Shown piece after piece: positions 37,801 to 45,890 of a DNA stretch of 64,000 nt (its first letter is position 1; each line of letters opens with the position of its first letter). Under the pieces are notes generated by a model. The model was given only the letters and a program-made list of their open reading frames with translations. It was not told the origin of the DNA and did no database searches. This stretch comes from Cystobacter fuscus (GTDB taxonomy: Bacteria > Myxococcota > Myxococcia > Myxococcales > Myxococcaceae), in NCBI RefSeq assembly GCF_002305875.1, contig NZ_CP022098.1:5394001-5458000 (forward strand). The letters are read 5' to 3'. The position numbers and the translations under genes are program-made.

Positions 37801-40800
37801 CGGCGTCTCGGGCGAGCTGTACATCGGCGGCGTCGCCGTCGGACGCGGCTACTTCAACCGCCCCGAGCTGACCGCCTCGGTGTTCATCCCGGACCCCTTC
37901 GGCGCGGTGCGCGGCGCCCGCTTCTACAAGACGGGCGACATCGGCAAGTACACCCTCGAGGGGCAGCTCGACTTCCTGGGCCGCCTGGATGATCAGGTCA
38001 AGGTTCGTGGCTACCGCGTCGAGCTGTCCGAGATCGAGTCGCGCATCGCCGAGCACGAGAAGGTCCAGCAGACGGTGGTGCTGGCGCGCGGCAAGGAGGG
38101 CGCGGACAAGCAGCTCGTGGCCTACGTGGTGTCCACCGCGCCCGCCGCCGAGCTGATCGAGGAGCTGAAGACGAAGCTGCGGGGCCAGCTCCCCAGCTAC
38201 ATGGTGCCTGGCATCTTCATGGTGATGGAGAGCTTCCCGCTCAACCGGAACGGAAAGATCGACCGCAAGGCGCTGCCCGTGCCCACCCGCGAGCAGATGC
38301 GGGGCGGGGAGTCCTTCGTGGCTCCGCGCAACGAGCTGGAGACGTACCTGTCCGAGGTGTGGGCCGAGGTGCTGAAGGTCGAGCGCGTGGGCATCCACGA
38401 CAACTTCTTCGACCTGGGCGGCCACTCGCTCATGGCCACGCAGGTGATCGCCCGCGTGCGCGATCGCTTCCAGCGTGAGCTGCCGCTGCGCAGCCTGTTC
38501 CAGTACCCCACCATCGCGGACTTCACGGTGCAGGCGCTGGGCGCGCAGGCCCTCGGGGCGGAGTCGGCCCGGGAGCTGCTGGTGCCGGTGCCTCGCGGGG
38601 AGAAGCTGGAGCTGTCCTTCGGCCAGCAGCGCTTCTGGTTCCTCAACGAGCTGAACCCCGAGGACTCCAGCTACAATGTCCACTACGCCCTGCGGCTCCA
38701 GGGACACGTGGACGTGGCCCGGCTCGAGAAGAGCCTGCGGGCGGTGATGCGGCGGCACGAGTCGCTGCGCACCTCCTTCTTCACGGTGGACGGCGTGCCT
38801 TACCAGCGCATCCACGAGCAGGTGGACTTCGTCGTCGACCTCGTGGACCTGCAAGCCGTGGCGGAGCCGGAGCAGGAGGCGCGTCACCGCATCGAGCACG
38901 AGGCCGAGCGCACCTTCGATCTGAGCAAGCTGCCGCTCTTCCGGATCACCCTGTTCCGGCTCGCCCCCGACAGCCACGTCCTCTTCCTGAACATGCACCA
39001 CATCATCTGCGATGGGTGGTCCATGGGCATCTTCATCCAGGAAGTGGGGGAGTGCTACGCGGCCTTCCTCGAGGGGCGTGCGCCCCAGCTGCCCCCGCTG
39101 CCCATCCAGAGCTACGACCACGCGGCCTGGCAGCGCCGGCAGGTGGATGGAGCGCTGTTCGACCGCCAGCTCCAGTACTGGCGCGAGGTGCTCGGCAAGG
39201 AAGTGCCCTACCTGGAGCTGCCGCTCGATTTCCCGCGCCCGCGGATGCAGAGCCACCATGGCGCCAAGCTGCCGTTCTCTCTGGGTCGGGAGCTGTCCAC
39301 GGCCATCCAGGCGCTCTGCCAGCGGGAGGGCGTCACCCTCTACATGGTCCTCCAGGCCGCGCTGGCCACGCTGCTCCACCGCGTCGCGCGCAGCCGGGAC
39401 ATCACCATCGGCTCGCCCATCGCGGGCCGCAGCCGTCCGGAGCTCGAGGGGTTGATCGGCTGCTTCATCAACACCTTCGTCCTTCGCGTGGACCTCTCCG
39501 AGCGGCAGACCTTCCGGCAGCTGCTGGCACAGGTCCGCAAGCGGACGCTGGAGGCCTACGACAACCAGGACGTCTCCTTCGAGCGCATCGTCGAGGAGGT
39601 GCTGCCTCACCGCGATGCCGGGACCAACCCGTTGTTCCAGGTGATGTTCGTCCTGCACAACCTCTTCGGCGCCAAGGTGTCCATGCCGGGCGTCGAGTCC
39701 CAGCACTTCGATTACGAGTCGCGCACGGCCAAGTTCGACCTGCTGCTCGCGCTGTGGGAGACCGAGGGGCTCGTCGAGGGCGAGTGGGAGTACAACACCG
39801 ACCTGTTCAAGCGCTCCACCGTCGAGCGGCTGCACGAGGGCTGGGTCCACGTGCTGCGCGGCGTGACGGAAGACATGGGACGGCAGCTCGAGGACTACCC
39901 CCTCATGAGCGAGGCCGCCATGCGCGCGGAGGTGGTCGAGCGCAACCAGACCGACAAGCCCCTGCCGGAGCTGGCGTGCTTCCACGAGCTGTTCGCCCAG
40001 CGTGCTCGGAAGTATGCCGATCGTGTCGCCGTCGTCTGCAATGGGCGGAGCCTCACGTATGCGGAGCTGGATGCTCGGGCCAATCAGATCGCCCATACGC
40101 TGCTCCAGCGGGGCCTGAAGCCGGAGTCGGTGGTCTCGTTGATGCTGGATCGCGGGCTGGACTACATGGCCTCTATCCTCGGCGTGTGGAAGGCCGGCGG
40201 CGCGTACATGCCGGTGGACCTCGCTCATCCCGAGCGTCGCACCGCCAGCATGCTCGAGCTGGGAGCAGCGCGGTTCACCATCGCCTCCCAGGCCCACGCC
40301 GAGAAGGCCTCCAGCTTCTTCCCCGAGTCGCAGGTGCTGGTTCTCGAGCAGCTCCCCGAGACGGCGCCGCGCACCGCGCCCGAAGTGCGGACCGACCTGG
40401 CGCAGCTCGCCTACGTCATCTTCACGTCGGGTTCGACGGGCGTGCCCAAGGGCGCGATGCTGCACCACCACGGCATGATCAACCACCTGTTCGCCAAGGC
40501 GCTCGACCTGGGCATCGGCGAGCAGGACGTGGTGGCGCAGATCGCCGTCCAGACGTTCGATGTCTCCATCTGGCAGATGTTCTCCTCGCTCCTCATGGGC
40601 GGCAGGACGGCCGTCCTGACGGGCGATGACGCGTGGGATCCGAAGAGCCTGTTCGGGAAGATCCAGCGCGAGCGCATCACCGTCATCCAGTCGGTGCCGG
40701 CGCACATGAAGGCGATGCTGGCGGAGCTGGAGTCGGCGCCGGGCGTGTACGACCTGTCGTCGCTGCGCTGGCTCATCATGAACGGCGAGGGGCTGCCGCC

Positions 40801-43800
40801 GGATCTGTGCCACCGCTGGTTCGCGCTGTGGCCGCGCATCCCGATGATGAACATGTACGGGCTCACCGAGTGCTCGGATGACTCGTGCCATCACCGCATC
40901 CCGTCCGCGCCCACTCACAACCTGACGTACATGCCGATCAACGGCACGCTGCAGAACCACAAGATCTACGTCCTCGATGACTCGCTGCGTCCGGTGCCCG
41001 TGGGCGTGGCGGGCGAGCTGTGCATCGGCGGACTGGGTGTGGGTCGCGGCTACAGCAGCGATCCGGAGCGGACGGCCAGGGTCTTCGTGCCGGATCCGTT
41101 CTCCACCGTCCCGGGTGCGCGCATGTACCGGACGGGCGACCGGGTGCGCTACCTCGACGATGGCTCCCTGGTGTTCCTGGAGCGGTTGGATCATCAGATC
41201 AAGCTGCGCGGCCGGCGCATCGACATCGGAGAGATCGAGACGGCGCTGCGCGAGCACCCGCAGATCAAGGATGCCGTGGTGAAGGCGTTCTCCGAGGGGG
41301 CTGCCTACACCCGCCTGGTGGCGTACATGGTCTCCCGGGTGAAGCCCGCGCCGCTGCTCTCCAACGTCCTCCTGCACCTGCAGGAGCGGGTGCCCGAGTA
41401 CATGGTGCCCACGGACTTCGTCTTCCTCGACGAGTTCCCGCTCACCGACAACGGGAAGCTGGATCGCAAGGCGCTGCCGCCTCCGACGGGCAACGCCCAG
41501 AGCGAGGCGCACCAGCACCGTCCTCCGGTCACCGACACCCAGCGGCGCCTGGCGGAGATCTGGTCGCAGCTGCTCGGCGTGGCCTCCGTGGGTCTGGACG
41601 ACAACTACTTCTCCCTCGGTGGCCACTCGCTGGCCGCCGCGGAGATGACGACCAAGGCGAAGAAGGCCTTCCAGCTCGACATCCCGCTGCGCGTGATCTT
41701 CGAGTCGCCCATCCTGGGCGAGTACGCCGAGCAGATCGATCGGCTGCGTGGGGCCTCGAAGGGCTCGGGACAGCTGGCCCAGGTCGAGCTGGACTTCGGC
41801 ACGCTCACGCAGGTGGCGCCTCGCGACGTCTACGACCTGGCGCCGCAGCAGATTCCGGAGTGGTACGCGTACGCGCTCGATCCGGAGTCGCCGGTCTACA
41901 ACATCACCTTGACGCTGTTCCTGGACGGGGAGCTCAACCGCGAGGCGTACCTGGAGGCCTGGAACCAGTTCATCGACAGGCACCAGGTGTTCCGCGCCTG
42001 CTTCGACTACCAGGATGGCAAGCCGGTGCAGAAGCTGGGCGCTCCGATCCAGCTCGATGCCGCGGACGTCTTCGTCGACCGTCGCCACATCCCGGCCGCC
42101 GAGGTCCCGGATGACGCCGAGCACGTGGCGGACGGGCTGGGCAACCAGCTCTTCGACCTGCGCACCGGTCCGATCTTCCGCACCCGGTTGGTCACGTATC
42201 CGAACCAGCGCCACATGCTGGTCTTCGTCATCCACCACATCGTCTGGGACGAGACCTCCACGATCAACATGATCAAGGAGTTCGGCCAGCTCTATAACCA
42301 GCTGGCCACCGGACAGCGGCCCGCCCTGCCGGGGCCTCGGGTGGGCTACCTCGACTACGCCCAGCGGATGCACGAGGCGGTGCGCGACGGGGCGTTCGAG
42401 CAGGCCAAGGCCTACTGGCTGCGGCAGTTCGAGACCGTTCCCCCGGCGCTATCCCTGCCCACGGACTACCCGCGGCCCGCCGTCCTCACGTACGAGGGCA
42501 GCACCGTGGACGCGTGGTTCGAGCGCGAGACGGCGGCGAAGATCCAGAGCTACCTGCGCGAGCACAACGTGACGCTGTTCATGTTCCTGCTCGCGGTGCT
42601 GGATACCTACCTGTACCGGATCACCGGCGACGACGACATCGTGATTGGCGCGCCGATCGCCAACCGCGATGACGAGGCACTCCGGGAGACGCTGGGGCTG
42701 TTCGCCACGCCGCTGCCGCTGCGCGCGCGCATGAACGAGCAGATGAAGTTCAGCGAGCTGCTCCGCCAGATGTCCTCGGTGTCCATCGAGGGCTACGAGC
42801 ACCACCGCTACCCGAGCAACCTGCTCATCGAGCAGCTCCCGCTCCCCAAGGATCTGTCGCGGCCCCGGCTGTTCTCGGTCATGTACGGGGTGCAGAACAA
42901 CAAGACCTCCATCCTCGACAACTTCCATCTGGAGGGGATGAAGATCTCGCTCGACGAGCGGATGCATGGCGCGGAGTGGACCACGGCGAGGTTCGACCTC
43001 ACCTTCGTGGTGGACCAGTTCGGCGACGACATCTCGCTGGCGCTCAACTACAACTCGGGGCTGTTCAAGCGGCCGACCGCCCAGCGCATGCTGCGCGAGT
43101 TCATCTCCCTGGTGAACGAGGTCCTGACCGCTCCGGACCAGTCGCTGTGGGACTACGCGCTGATGCCTCGGGCCGAGGTGCAACGGCTCCTCACCGGGTT
43201 CAACCCGGCGCAGGTGCCGTTCCAGCAGGACATGACGGTCGCGCACCTGTTCGCCCAGCGCGCCGCGGCCGTCCCCGAGGACATCGCCGTGGTCGAGGGT
43301 GAGCGCCGCTACACCTACGCGCAGCTCCAGCGCCGGGCGGACCAGATTGGCGGCGAGCTCGTCGCGCGAGGCGTGAGCCAGGGCGAGCGTGTCGGCGTCC
43401 TGCTCGAGCCCTCGTTCGAGCTGCTCGCGAGCCTGTTGGGCGTCCTTCGGAGTGGGGCGGCCTACGTCCCGCTGCTTCCCAACTACCCCGAGGCGCGCAT
43501 CCGGGCCATCCTGGCCGATGCGGGCATCCGCCAGGTGGTCACGGTCTCTTCCCACCGCGGCCGGCTGGCTGGGAGCGGTGTGGACCTCCTGTGCCTGGAC
43601 AGCGCGGACACCTGGAGCCTCGCCTCCGAGCAGCAGCCGCTGGTCCAGGTGCGGGCCACCCCCGGGGACGTGGCCTACGTCATCTACACCTCGGGCACCA
43701 CCGGTCTGCCCAAGGGCATCGAGATCGAGCATCGCGGCCTGGTGAACTACCTGGAGTTCCTGCAGCGGCAGTATGGGCTGGAGCGGACGGACTGCGTCCT

Positions 43801-45784
43801 GATGACGAGCTCGTACGTGTTCGATGCCTCCATCGTGGAGATCTTCTGGCCGCTGGTGTCCGGCGCCCGCATCGCCGTCGCGTCCAGCGAGCAGCGCAAT
43901 GATCCCACCCAGGTGGGACAGCTCCTGGTGGAGCAGGGCGTGTCCGTGCTCCAGGGCGTGCCGCTCTTCCTGGCCGCCGTGGCGGACGCTCGCGCCGCCG
44001 GGCTGTTCGCCGAACCGGAGCGGCTGCGGCTGACCATCGTCGGTGGCGCCGCGCTCCACCGCGAGGTGCGCGACAAGCTGCTGCGCACCTTCCGTGGGCG
44101 GCTGATGAACCACTACGGCCCGACCGAGGTGACGGTCGATGCCTCGACGTTCGATTGCAGCCGCGACTTCGAGGGCTCCATCGTTCCCATCGGGCGGCCC
44201 ATCGGCAACGCGCGCATGTTCATCCTGGACCGGCGCCTGCGTCCGGTTCCGGTTGGGGTGACGGGCGACATCTACGTGGCGTCGCCCGGTCTGGCGCGCG
44301 GCTACCTGGGTGACCCGCGGCGCACCGCCGAGGTGTTCCTCCAGCACTCGCTGGACGGGACGGGGTCGCTGCGGCTCTACCGCACGGGTGACCTCGGCAA
44401 GTACGACGCCGAGGGCACGGTCTACTACCAGGGTCGGAGCGACAAGCAGGTCAAGGTTCGCGGCAACCGCGTCGAGCTGGAGGAGATCAACGCACGGCTG
44501 GGGGCCCATCCCTCCATCTCGAGCTGCGTGGTCAGGGCGGTGGACCTCGACAGCGGCAGCGAGCGGCTCGTGGCCCACATCGAGCTGAGCGCGGCGTGCA
44601 ACGGCTTCGTCGCCATGGGAGAGACCTATCGGCTCTTCACGCTGGCGCAGCGTCCGGAGCTGTTGCGCCAGATGGAGGCGGCGCACCTCGAGTCCTGGCC
44701 TGAGTTCTTCGCCGGAGACACGTCGGTCAAGCAGCTCTGGCCGCGCATCTGGACCGAGTTCCCGGAGTACCAGTTCGCGCTGGTCAACGAGGCGGACCAG
44801 GTCGTCGCCGCGGGCAATGCCGTGCCCTTGCGCTGGTCCGGAGAGGTGTCCAGTCTGCCGCCGGGCTGGAGTGCCGCGCTGGGCGAGGCTTTGTCGGCGG
44901 ACAAGGCGGTGGCACCCGATACCCTGCTCATCCTGACGGGCGTGGTCATCCCCGCGTACCAGAGCCGCGGCCTGGCGAGCAGCGTGCTGGAAGCCTTCAA
45001 GGCGTTGGCGCGCGGGCTGGGGCTGGCGCGTGCCATCGTGCCGGTGCGGCCCACGGGCAAGAGCAGCCGTCCCGACCTGAGCTTCGCGGCCTGGTGCGAG
45101 GCGCGTCGTCCCGATGGTCTGCCGGAGGATGCCTGGCTGCGCATTCACGAGCGCGTGGGCGGACGGCCGCTGCGTATCGAGAACCGGTCGCAGCGCGTGG
45201 TCGGCTCGGTGAGCCAGTGGGAGGGCTGGACGGGGATGAAGTTCCCGACTTCTGGCGACTACCACGTCCCCGGCGGGATGCACCCCGTGCACATGGACCT
45301 GGAGAAGGGGGTCGGCGAGTACGACGAGCCGAGCATCTGGTACCAGCACTTCGCCGAGTCCTACCAGGGACCGGCGTGGGCTCCGCTGGGGACGCGGGAG
45401 ATTCGTAAGTTCCTGGCGGACTCCCTGCCCGAGTACATGGTGCCGGAGCAACTCTGCTTCATCGCGACGATGCCGCGGACTCCTGGCGGCAAGATCGACG
45501 AGCGGAAGCTCCCCGAGGTTTCGTGGCAGGGCGGCCAGACCCTGCCGCCCCAGAACCCGCTGCAGCACACGCTCGCGGAGATCTTCCGTGAGGTGCTGCA
45601 CGTCGAGAACGTCGGTATTGGCGACGACTTCTTCATCCTGGGGGGTCAGTCACTCAAGGCGATCCAACTCTTGACGTTGATCGCTCAGCGGATTGGCGCC
45701 CGGGTGGTGCTGAAGGACTTCTACCGCGAGCCGACCATCCTGGGGCTGGAGCGACTGGTGGGCGGCGCGGGAAAAGCCGCTTGA
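31838..45784 (+). CDS. Four-module lipopeptide NRPS with GNAT-interrupted last A domain, no TE
   Basis: 4648 residues from ATG 31838 (a TTG at 31817 is possible). Domain order: ACP (GLDSL, Ser56); C1 (HHIIADG, His249); A1 (SGTTGVPKG ~727, YGPSE); PCP1 (Ser1124); C2 (HHILVDG, His1310); A2 (~1794); PCP2 (Ser2197); C3 (HHIICDG, His2387); A3 (~2865); PCP3 (Ser3264); C4 (HHIVWDE, His3466, with Glu for Gly); A4 (SGTTGLPKG ~3952) interrupted after its A8/A9 region by a ~250-residue GNAT-like domain (~4255-4507, 'YQSRGLASSVLEAFKALARG'); A10 (GGKIDERKLPE ~4550); PCP4 (GGQSL, Ser4605). No epimerase, thioesterase or reductase is present. By-eye specificity residues: A1 DAWDVGADV, A2 DIWEVNTDD, A3 DVWQINMDD, A4 DAVQIGHVD. 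An N-terminal ACP with a FAAL in the cluster implies a fatty-acyl start. The chain should be a lipotetrapeptide. Confidence 0.92.
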   Translation: MNLDSPSLISVLREKPQPETLELVDSALKSLVASLFRVSFLQVTSDTSLSSYGLDSLRAMELKNLIQSEIGVDLPATVLLSGATLRAVAEEITHQVYVGEDVPALTPSAGEQGSQGLALSLAQERLWFLHQLDPDSTAYNLAGAARVTGPLTAEAVERAVNEIVRRHESLRTVFGVEGGVPFRRVLPELHLSVPVVDLSAVPAAEQEQRLRELVAAEEQRPFDLKRAPLLRLSLIELGQEQRALVLGIHHIIADGGSISVFMRELSLLVSGRVGELPALPVQYSDYVGWQRRLLQGHQQERSLRYWLDKLSGELPILELPTDRSRPSIEGSAGVTKSLRLPDALAQKLRALATQQETTLFVLLLSAFEVLLHRYSGQTDLLIGTPVAGRPRRELEPLIGFFADTLILRADTSGRPGFRTLLERTRRSVLEALDHQNVPLGRLVAALRSDQKSGRAPLFSVMFTVNRLLESEEEAVPGGLHLRQCLTESRTAKFDLDLAVTEQQQGLIATLECRADLFTESTVSRMLEHYRLLLESIVRTPDLEISRLELLPEGEERLVRAAWNPPAAQPVPDVISAFEAQVERTPSALAVSCGEESLTYRQLNERANQVAHTLLASGLSADRVVAILAPREVSFLATLLGVLKAGGAYLVLDPRQPASRLARVLEESAPWAVLCTQPLAEHARGALAAAGSQVPLHLIESLSREQTRAHNPGVSVPPSSLAYVVFTSGTTGVPKGTLVERRSLSHHCQAFVGQIGLGAGDRVAQHAPHIFDATTWQFLAPLLVGGQVHILSDDEAGEPERLYGALVERRITLIDVVPALLDALLNTAQAAPLALRRVVVGGDTLPVEVCRRWLARFPGIPLQNAYGPSECTDVATIHDVMTPPPAEQSRVPIGQPRTGSTVYILDGELRLAPIGVAGELYIGGIGVGRGYINRPEWTAERFIPDPFGTEPGARLYRTGDIARWNVDGQLEFLGRRDQQVKVRGARIELGDIEMHLRAHPAIRQAVVLAPDDGMGGRRLVAYVVPAQAGSPESSPEALRHHLGEVLPAYMVPHLYVQLDALPLTAVGKLDVKALVARSATAQVAELDFVAPRDEAERAVAAIWQSVLGVERVGARADFFALGGHSLLAAQVISRVREHFGCEVPLRHLFQYPTLEEFARSLASLERRTSSTAIPRASREGQLALSYAQKRLWFVQQLDPSDTSYHVAGALLLEGALDIALLERSLQAVFERHEGLRTTFGDIRGVPYQVIHERVDVQLGRLDVSAAGSPLDEARRLLELEAAKPFDFSRPLVRINLVRIASDRYVLGVCLHHILVDGWSIALFVEELGQLYSAQVRGAQAELRPLRIHYHDYAAWQTQRLESGELAGDIAYWRSVFAQPVQLLQLPTDRPAPAVRTASSGSGARLGFTINPQTVAGIKALCEREDTSLFMFLLAAFNVLLHRYSGSEDITVGTPVAGRGRSELEELIGCFVNTLVLRTDLSQRPSFRELLRRVRQHTLEAFDHQELPFEKLVEEVQPERDISQNPLFQVMFAFQNTRAWRLALPGVRTAPFDTRTTTAKFDLQLEMWEEEGQLQAAFEYSTRLFDAATVARFTGHFQTLLASIVETPESSLLRLPLLPEAERKLILKDWNESTVDFRIQTAFAAVFEKQVAANPRATAVVCGDERLTYDELNRRSNRLAHFLISKGVEAESLVSLLDERGIDFLTLMLGVFKAGGAYLPLDPRHPTARHAQLLEQSGSRILLCGRALEKEARAAAQAMGEKSPALYFLDDILAASHEEHDPAPRSQPGNLAYVIFTSGTTGVPKGAMIDQRGMLNHLYSKILVLGLGPEDVMLQDASQCFDISVWQFLSALLVGGTTNVFKDEVAKDPARLYVELERHGLTVIEVVPSLLRALMQVIHGDAGWQGKLSRLRAVVSNAETLPPEMLRDWVSLYPRIPLYNTYGATECSDDVSAVTLDGYASRELDRLPVGRPVGNMQVYALNRELQLAPVGVSGELYIGGVAVGRGYFNRPELTASVFIPDPFGAVRGARFYKTGDIGKYTLEGQLDFLGRLDDQVKVRGYRVELSEIESRIAEHEKVQQTVVLARGKEGADKQLVAYVVSTAPAAELIEELKTKLRGQLPSYMVPGIFMVMESFPLNRNGKIDRKALPVPTREQMRGGESFVAPRNELETYLSEVWAEVLKVERVGIHDNFFDLGGHSLMATQVIARVRDRFQRELPLRSLFQYPTIADFTVQALGAQALGAESARELLVPVPRGEKLELSFGQQRFWFLNELNPEDSSYNVHYALRLQGHVDVARLEKSLRAVMRRHESLRTSFFTVDGVPYQRIHEQVDFVVDLVDLQAVAEPEQEARHRIEHEAERTFDLSKLPLFRITLFRLAPDSHVLFLNMHHIICDGWSMGIFIQEVGECYAAFLEGRAPQLPPLPIQSYDHAAWQRRQVDGALFDRQLQYWREVLGKEVPYLELPLDFPRPRMQSHHGAKLPFSLGRELSTAIQALCQREGVTLYMVLQAALATLLHRVARSRDITIGSPIAGRSRPELEGLIGCFINTFVLRVDLSERQTFRQLLAQVRKRTLEAYDNQDVSFERIVEEVLPHRDAGTNPLFQVMFVLHNLFGAKVSMPGVESQHFDYESRTAKFDLLLALWETEGLVEGEWEYNTDLFKRSTVERLHEGWVHVLRGVTEDMGRQLEDYPLMSEAAMRAEVVERNQTDKPLPELACFHELFAQRARKYADRVAVVCNGRSLTYAELDARANQIAHTLLQRGLKPESVVSLMLDRGLDYMASILGVWKAGGAYMPVDLAHPERRTASMLELGAARFTIASQAHAEKASSFFPESQVLVLEQLPETAPRTAPEVRTDLAQLAYVIFTSGSTGVPKGAMLHHHGMINHLFAKALDLGIGEQDVVAQIAVQTFDVSIWQMFSSLLMGGRTAVLTGDDAWDPKSLFGKIQRERITVIQSVPAHMKAMLAELESAPGVYDLSSLRWLIMNGEGLPPDLCHRWFALWPRIPMMNMYGLTECSDDSCHHRIPSAPTHNLTYMPINGTLQNHKIYVLDDSLRPVPVGVAGELCIGGLGVGRGYSSDPERTARVFVPDPFSTVPGARMYRTGDRVRYLDDGSLVFLERLDHQIKLRGRRIDIGEIETALREHPQIKDAVVKAFSEGAAYTRLVAYMVSRVKPAPLLSNVLLHLQERVPEYMVPTDFVFLDEFPLTDNGKLDRKALPPPTGNAQSEAHQHRPPVTDTQRRLAEIWSQLLGVASVGLDDNYFSLGGHSLAAAEMTTKAKKAFQLDIPLRVIFESPILGEYAEQIDRLRGASKGSGQLAQVELDFGTLTQVAPRDVYDLAPQQIPEWYAYALDPESPVYNITLTLFLDGELNREAYLEAWNQFIDRHQVFRACFDYQDGKPVQKLGAPIQLDAADVFVDRRHIPAAEVPDDAEHVADGLGNQLFDLRTGPIFRTRLVTYPNQRHMLVFVIHHIVWDETSTINMIKEFGQLYNQLATGQRPALPGPRVGYLDYAQRMHEAVRDGAFEQAKAYWLRQFETVPPALSLPTDYPRPAVLTYEGSTVDAWFERETAAKIQSYLREHNVTLFMFLLAVLDTYLYRITGDDDIVIGAPIANRDDEALRETLGLFATPLPLRARMNEQMKFSELLRQMSSVSIEGYEHHRYPSNLLIEQLPLPKDLSRPRLFSVMYGVQNNKTSILDNFHLEGMKISLDERMHGAEWTTARFDLTFVVDQFGDDISLALNYNSGLFKRPTAQRMLREFISLVNEVLTAPDQSLWDYALMPRAEVQRLLTGFNPAQVPFQQDMTVAHLFAQRAAAVPEDIAVVEGERRYTYAQLQRRADQIGGELVARGVSQGERVGVLLEPSFELLASLLGVLRSGAAYVPLLPNYPEARIRAILADAGIRQVVTVSSHRGRLAGSGVDLLCLDSADTWSLASEQQPLVQVRATPGDVAYVIYTSGTTGLPKGIEIEHRGLVNYLEFLQRQYGLERTDCVLMTSSYVFDASIVEIFWPLVSGARIAVASSEQRNDPTQVGQLLVEQGVSVLQGVPLFLAAVADARAAGLFAEPERLRLTIVGGAALHREVRDKLLRTFRGRLMNHYGPTEVTVDASTFDCSRDFEGSIVPIGRPIGNARMFILDRRLRPVPVGVTGDIYVASPGLARGYLGDPRRTAEVFLQHSLDGTGSLRLYRTGDLGKYDAEGTVYYQGRSDKQVKVRGNRVELEEINARLGAHPSISSCVVRAVDLDSGSERLVAHIELSAACNGFVAMGETYRLFTLAQRPELLRQMEAAHLESWPEFFAGDTSVKQLWPRIWTEFPEYQFALVNEADQVVAAGNAVPLRWSGEVSSLPPGWSAALGEALSADKAVAPDTLLILTGVVIPAYQSRGLASSVLEAFKALARGLGLARAIVPVRPTGKSSRPDLSFAAWCEARRPDGLPEDAWLRIHERVGGRPLRIENRSQRVVGSVSQWEGWTGMKFPTSGDYHVPGGMHPVHMDLEKGVGEYDEPSIWYQHFAESYQGPAWAPLGTREIRKFLADSLPEYMVPEQLCFIATMPRTPGGKIDERKLPEVSWQGGQTLPPQNPLQHTLAEIFREVLHVENVGIGDDFFILGGQSLKAIQLLTLIAQRIGARVVLKDFYREPTILGLERLVGGAGKAA

Positions 45785-45793
45785 TGCAGGGCA

Positions 45794-45830
45794 GGGTGCC
45801 GATCGGGAGACGACGACCTGATCGGCACCC
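45794..45830 (+). terminator. Strong hairpin after the NRPS gene
   Basis: A perfect 11-bp stem (GGGTGCCGATC with GATCGGCACCC) and a 15-nt loop begin 10 bp after the NRPS stop. No T-run follows, so it may protect the 3' end or assist termination. It also ends the convergent immunity gene's region. Confidence 0.5.
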
Positions 45831-45890
45831 ATGCCAGACATGCCACAGCTCCACCGCGCGCCCCGAACCTCCGTCCTCCGAACGGAATTG

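Noticed and set aside
36410-42373. A 1987-codon open frame on the minus strand inside the NRPS gene, and others like it (31799-34831, 42449-45601)
   Set aside because: They are antisense to conserved NRPS motifs, have low-complexity His/Arg/Gln-rich translations and no recognisable domains; a normal effect of very high GC.
45500-45784. A thioesterase or terminal C domain at the NRPS end
   Set aside because: Only the PCP helices follow the A10 motif; no GxSxG or HHxxxDG is present before the stop.
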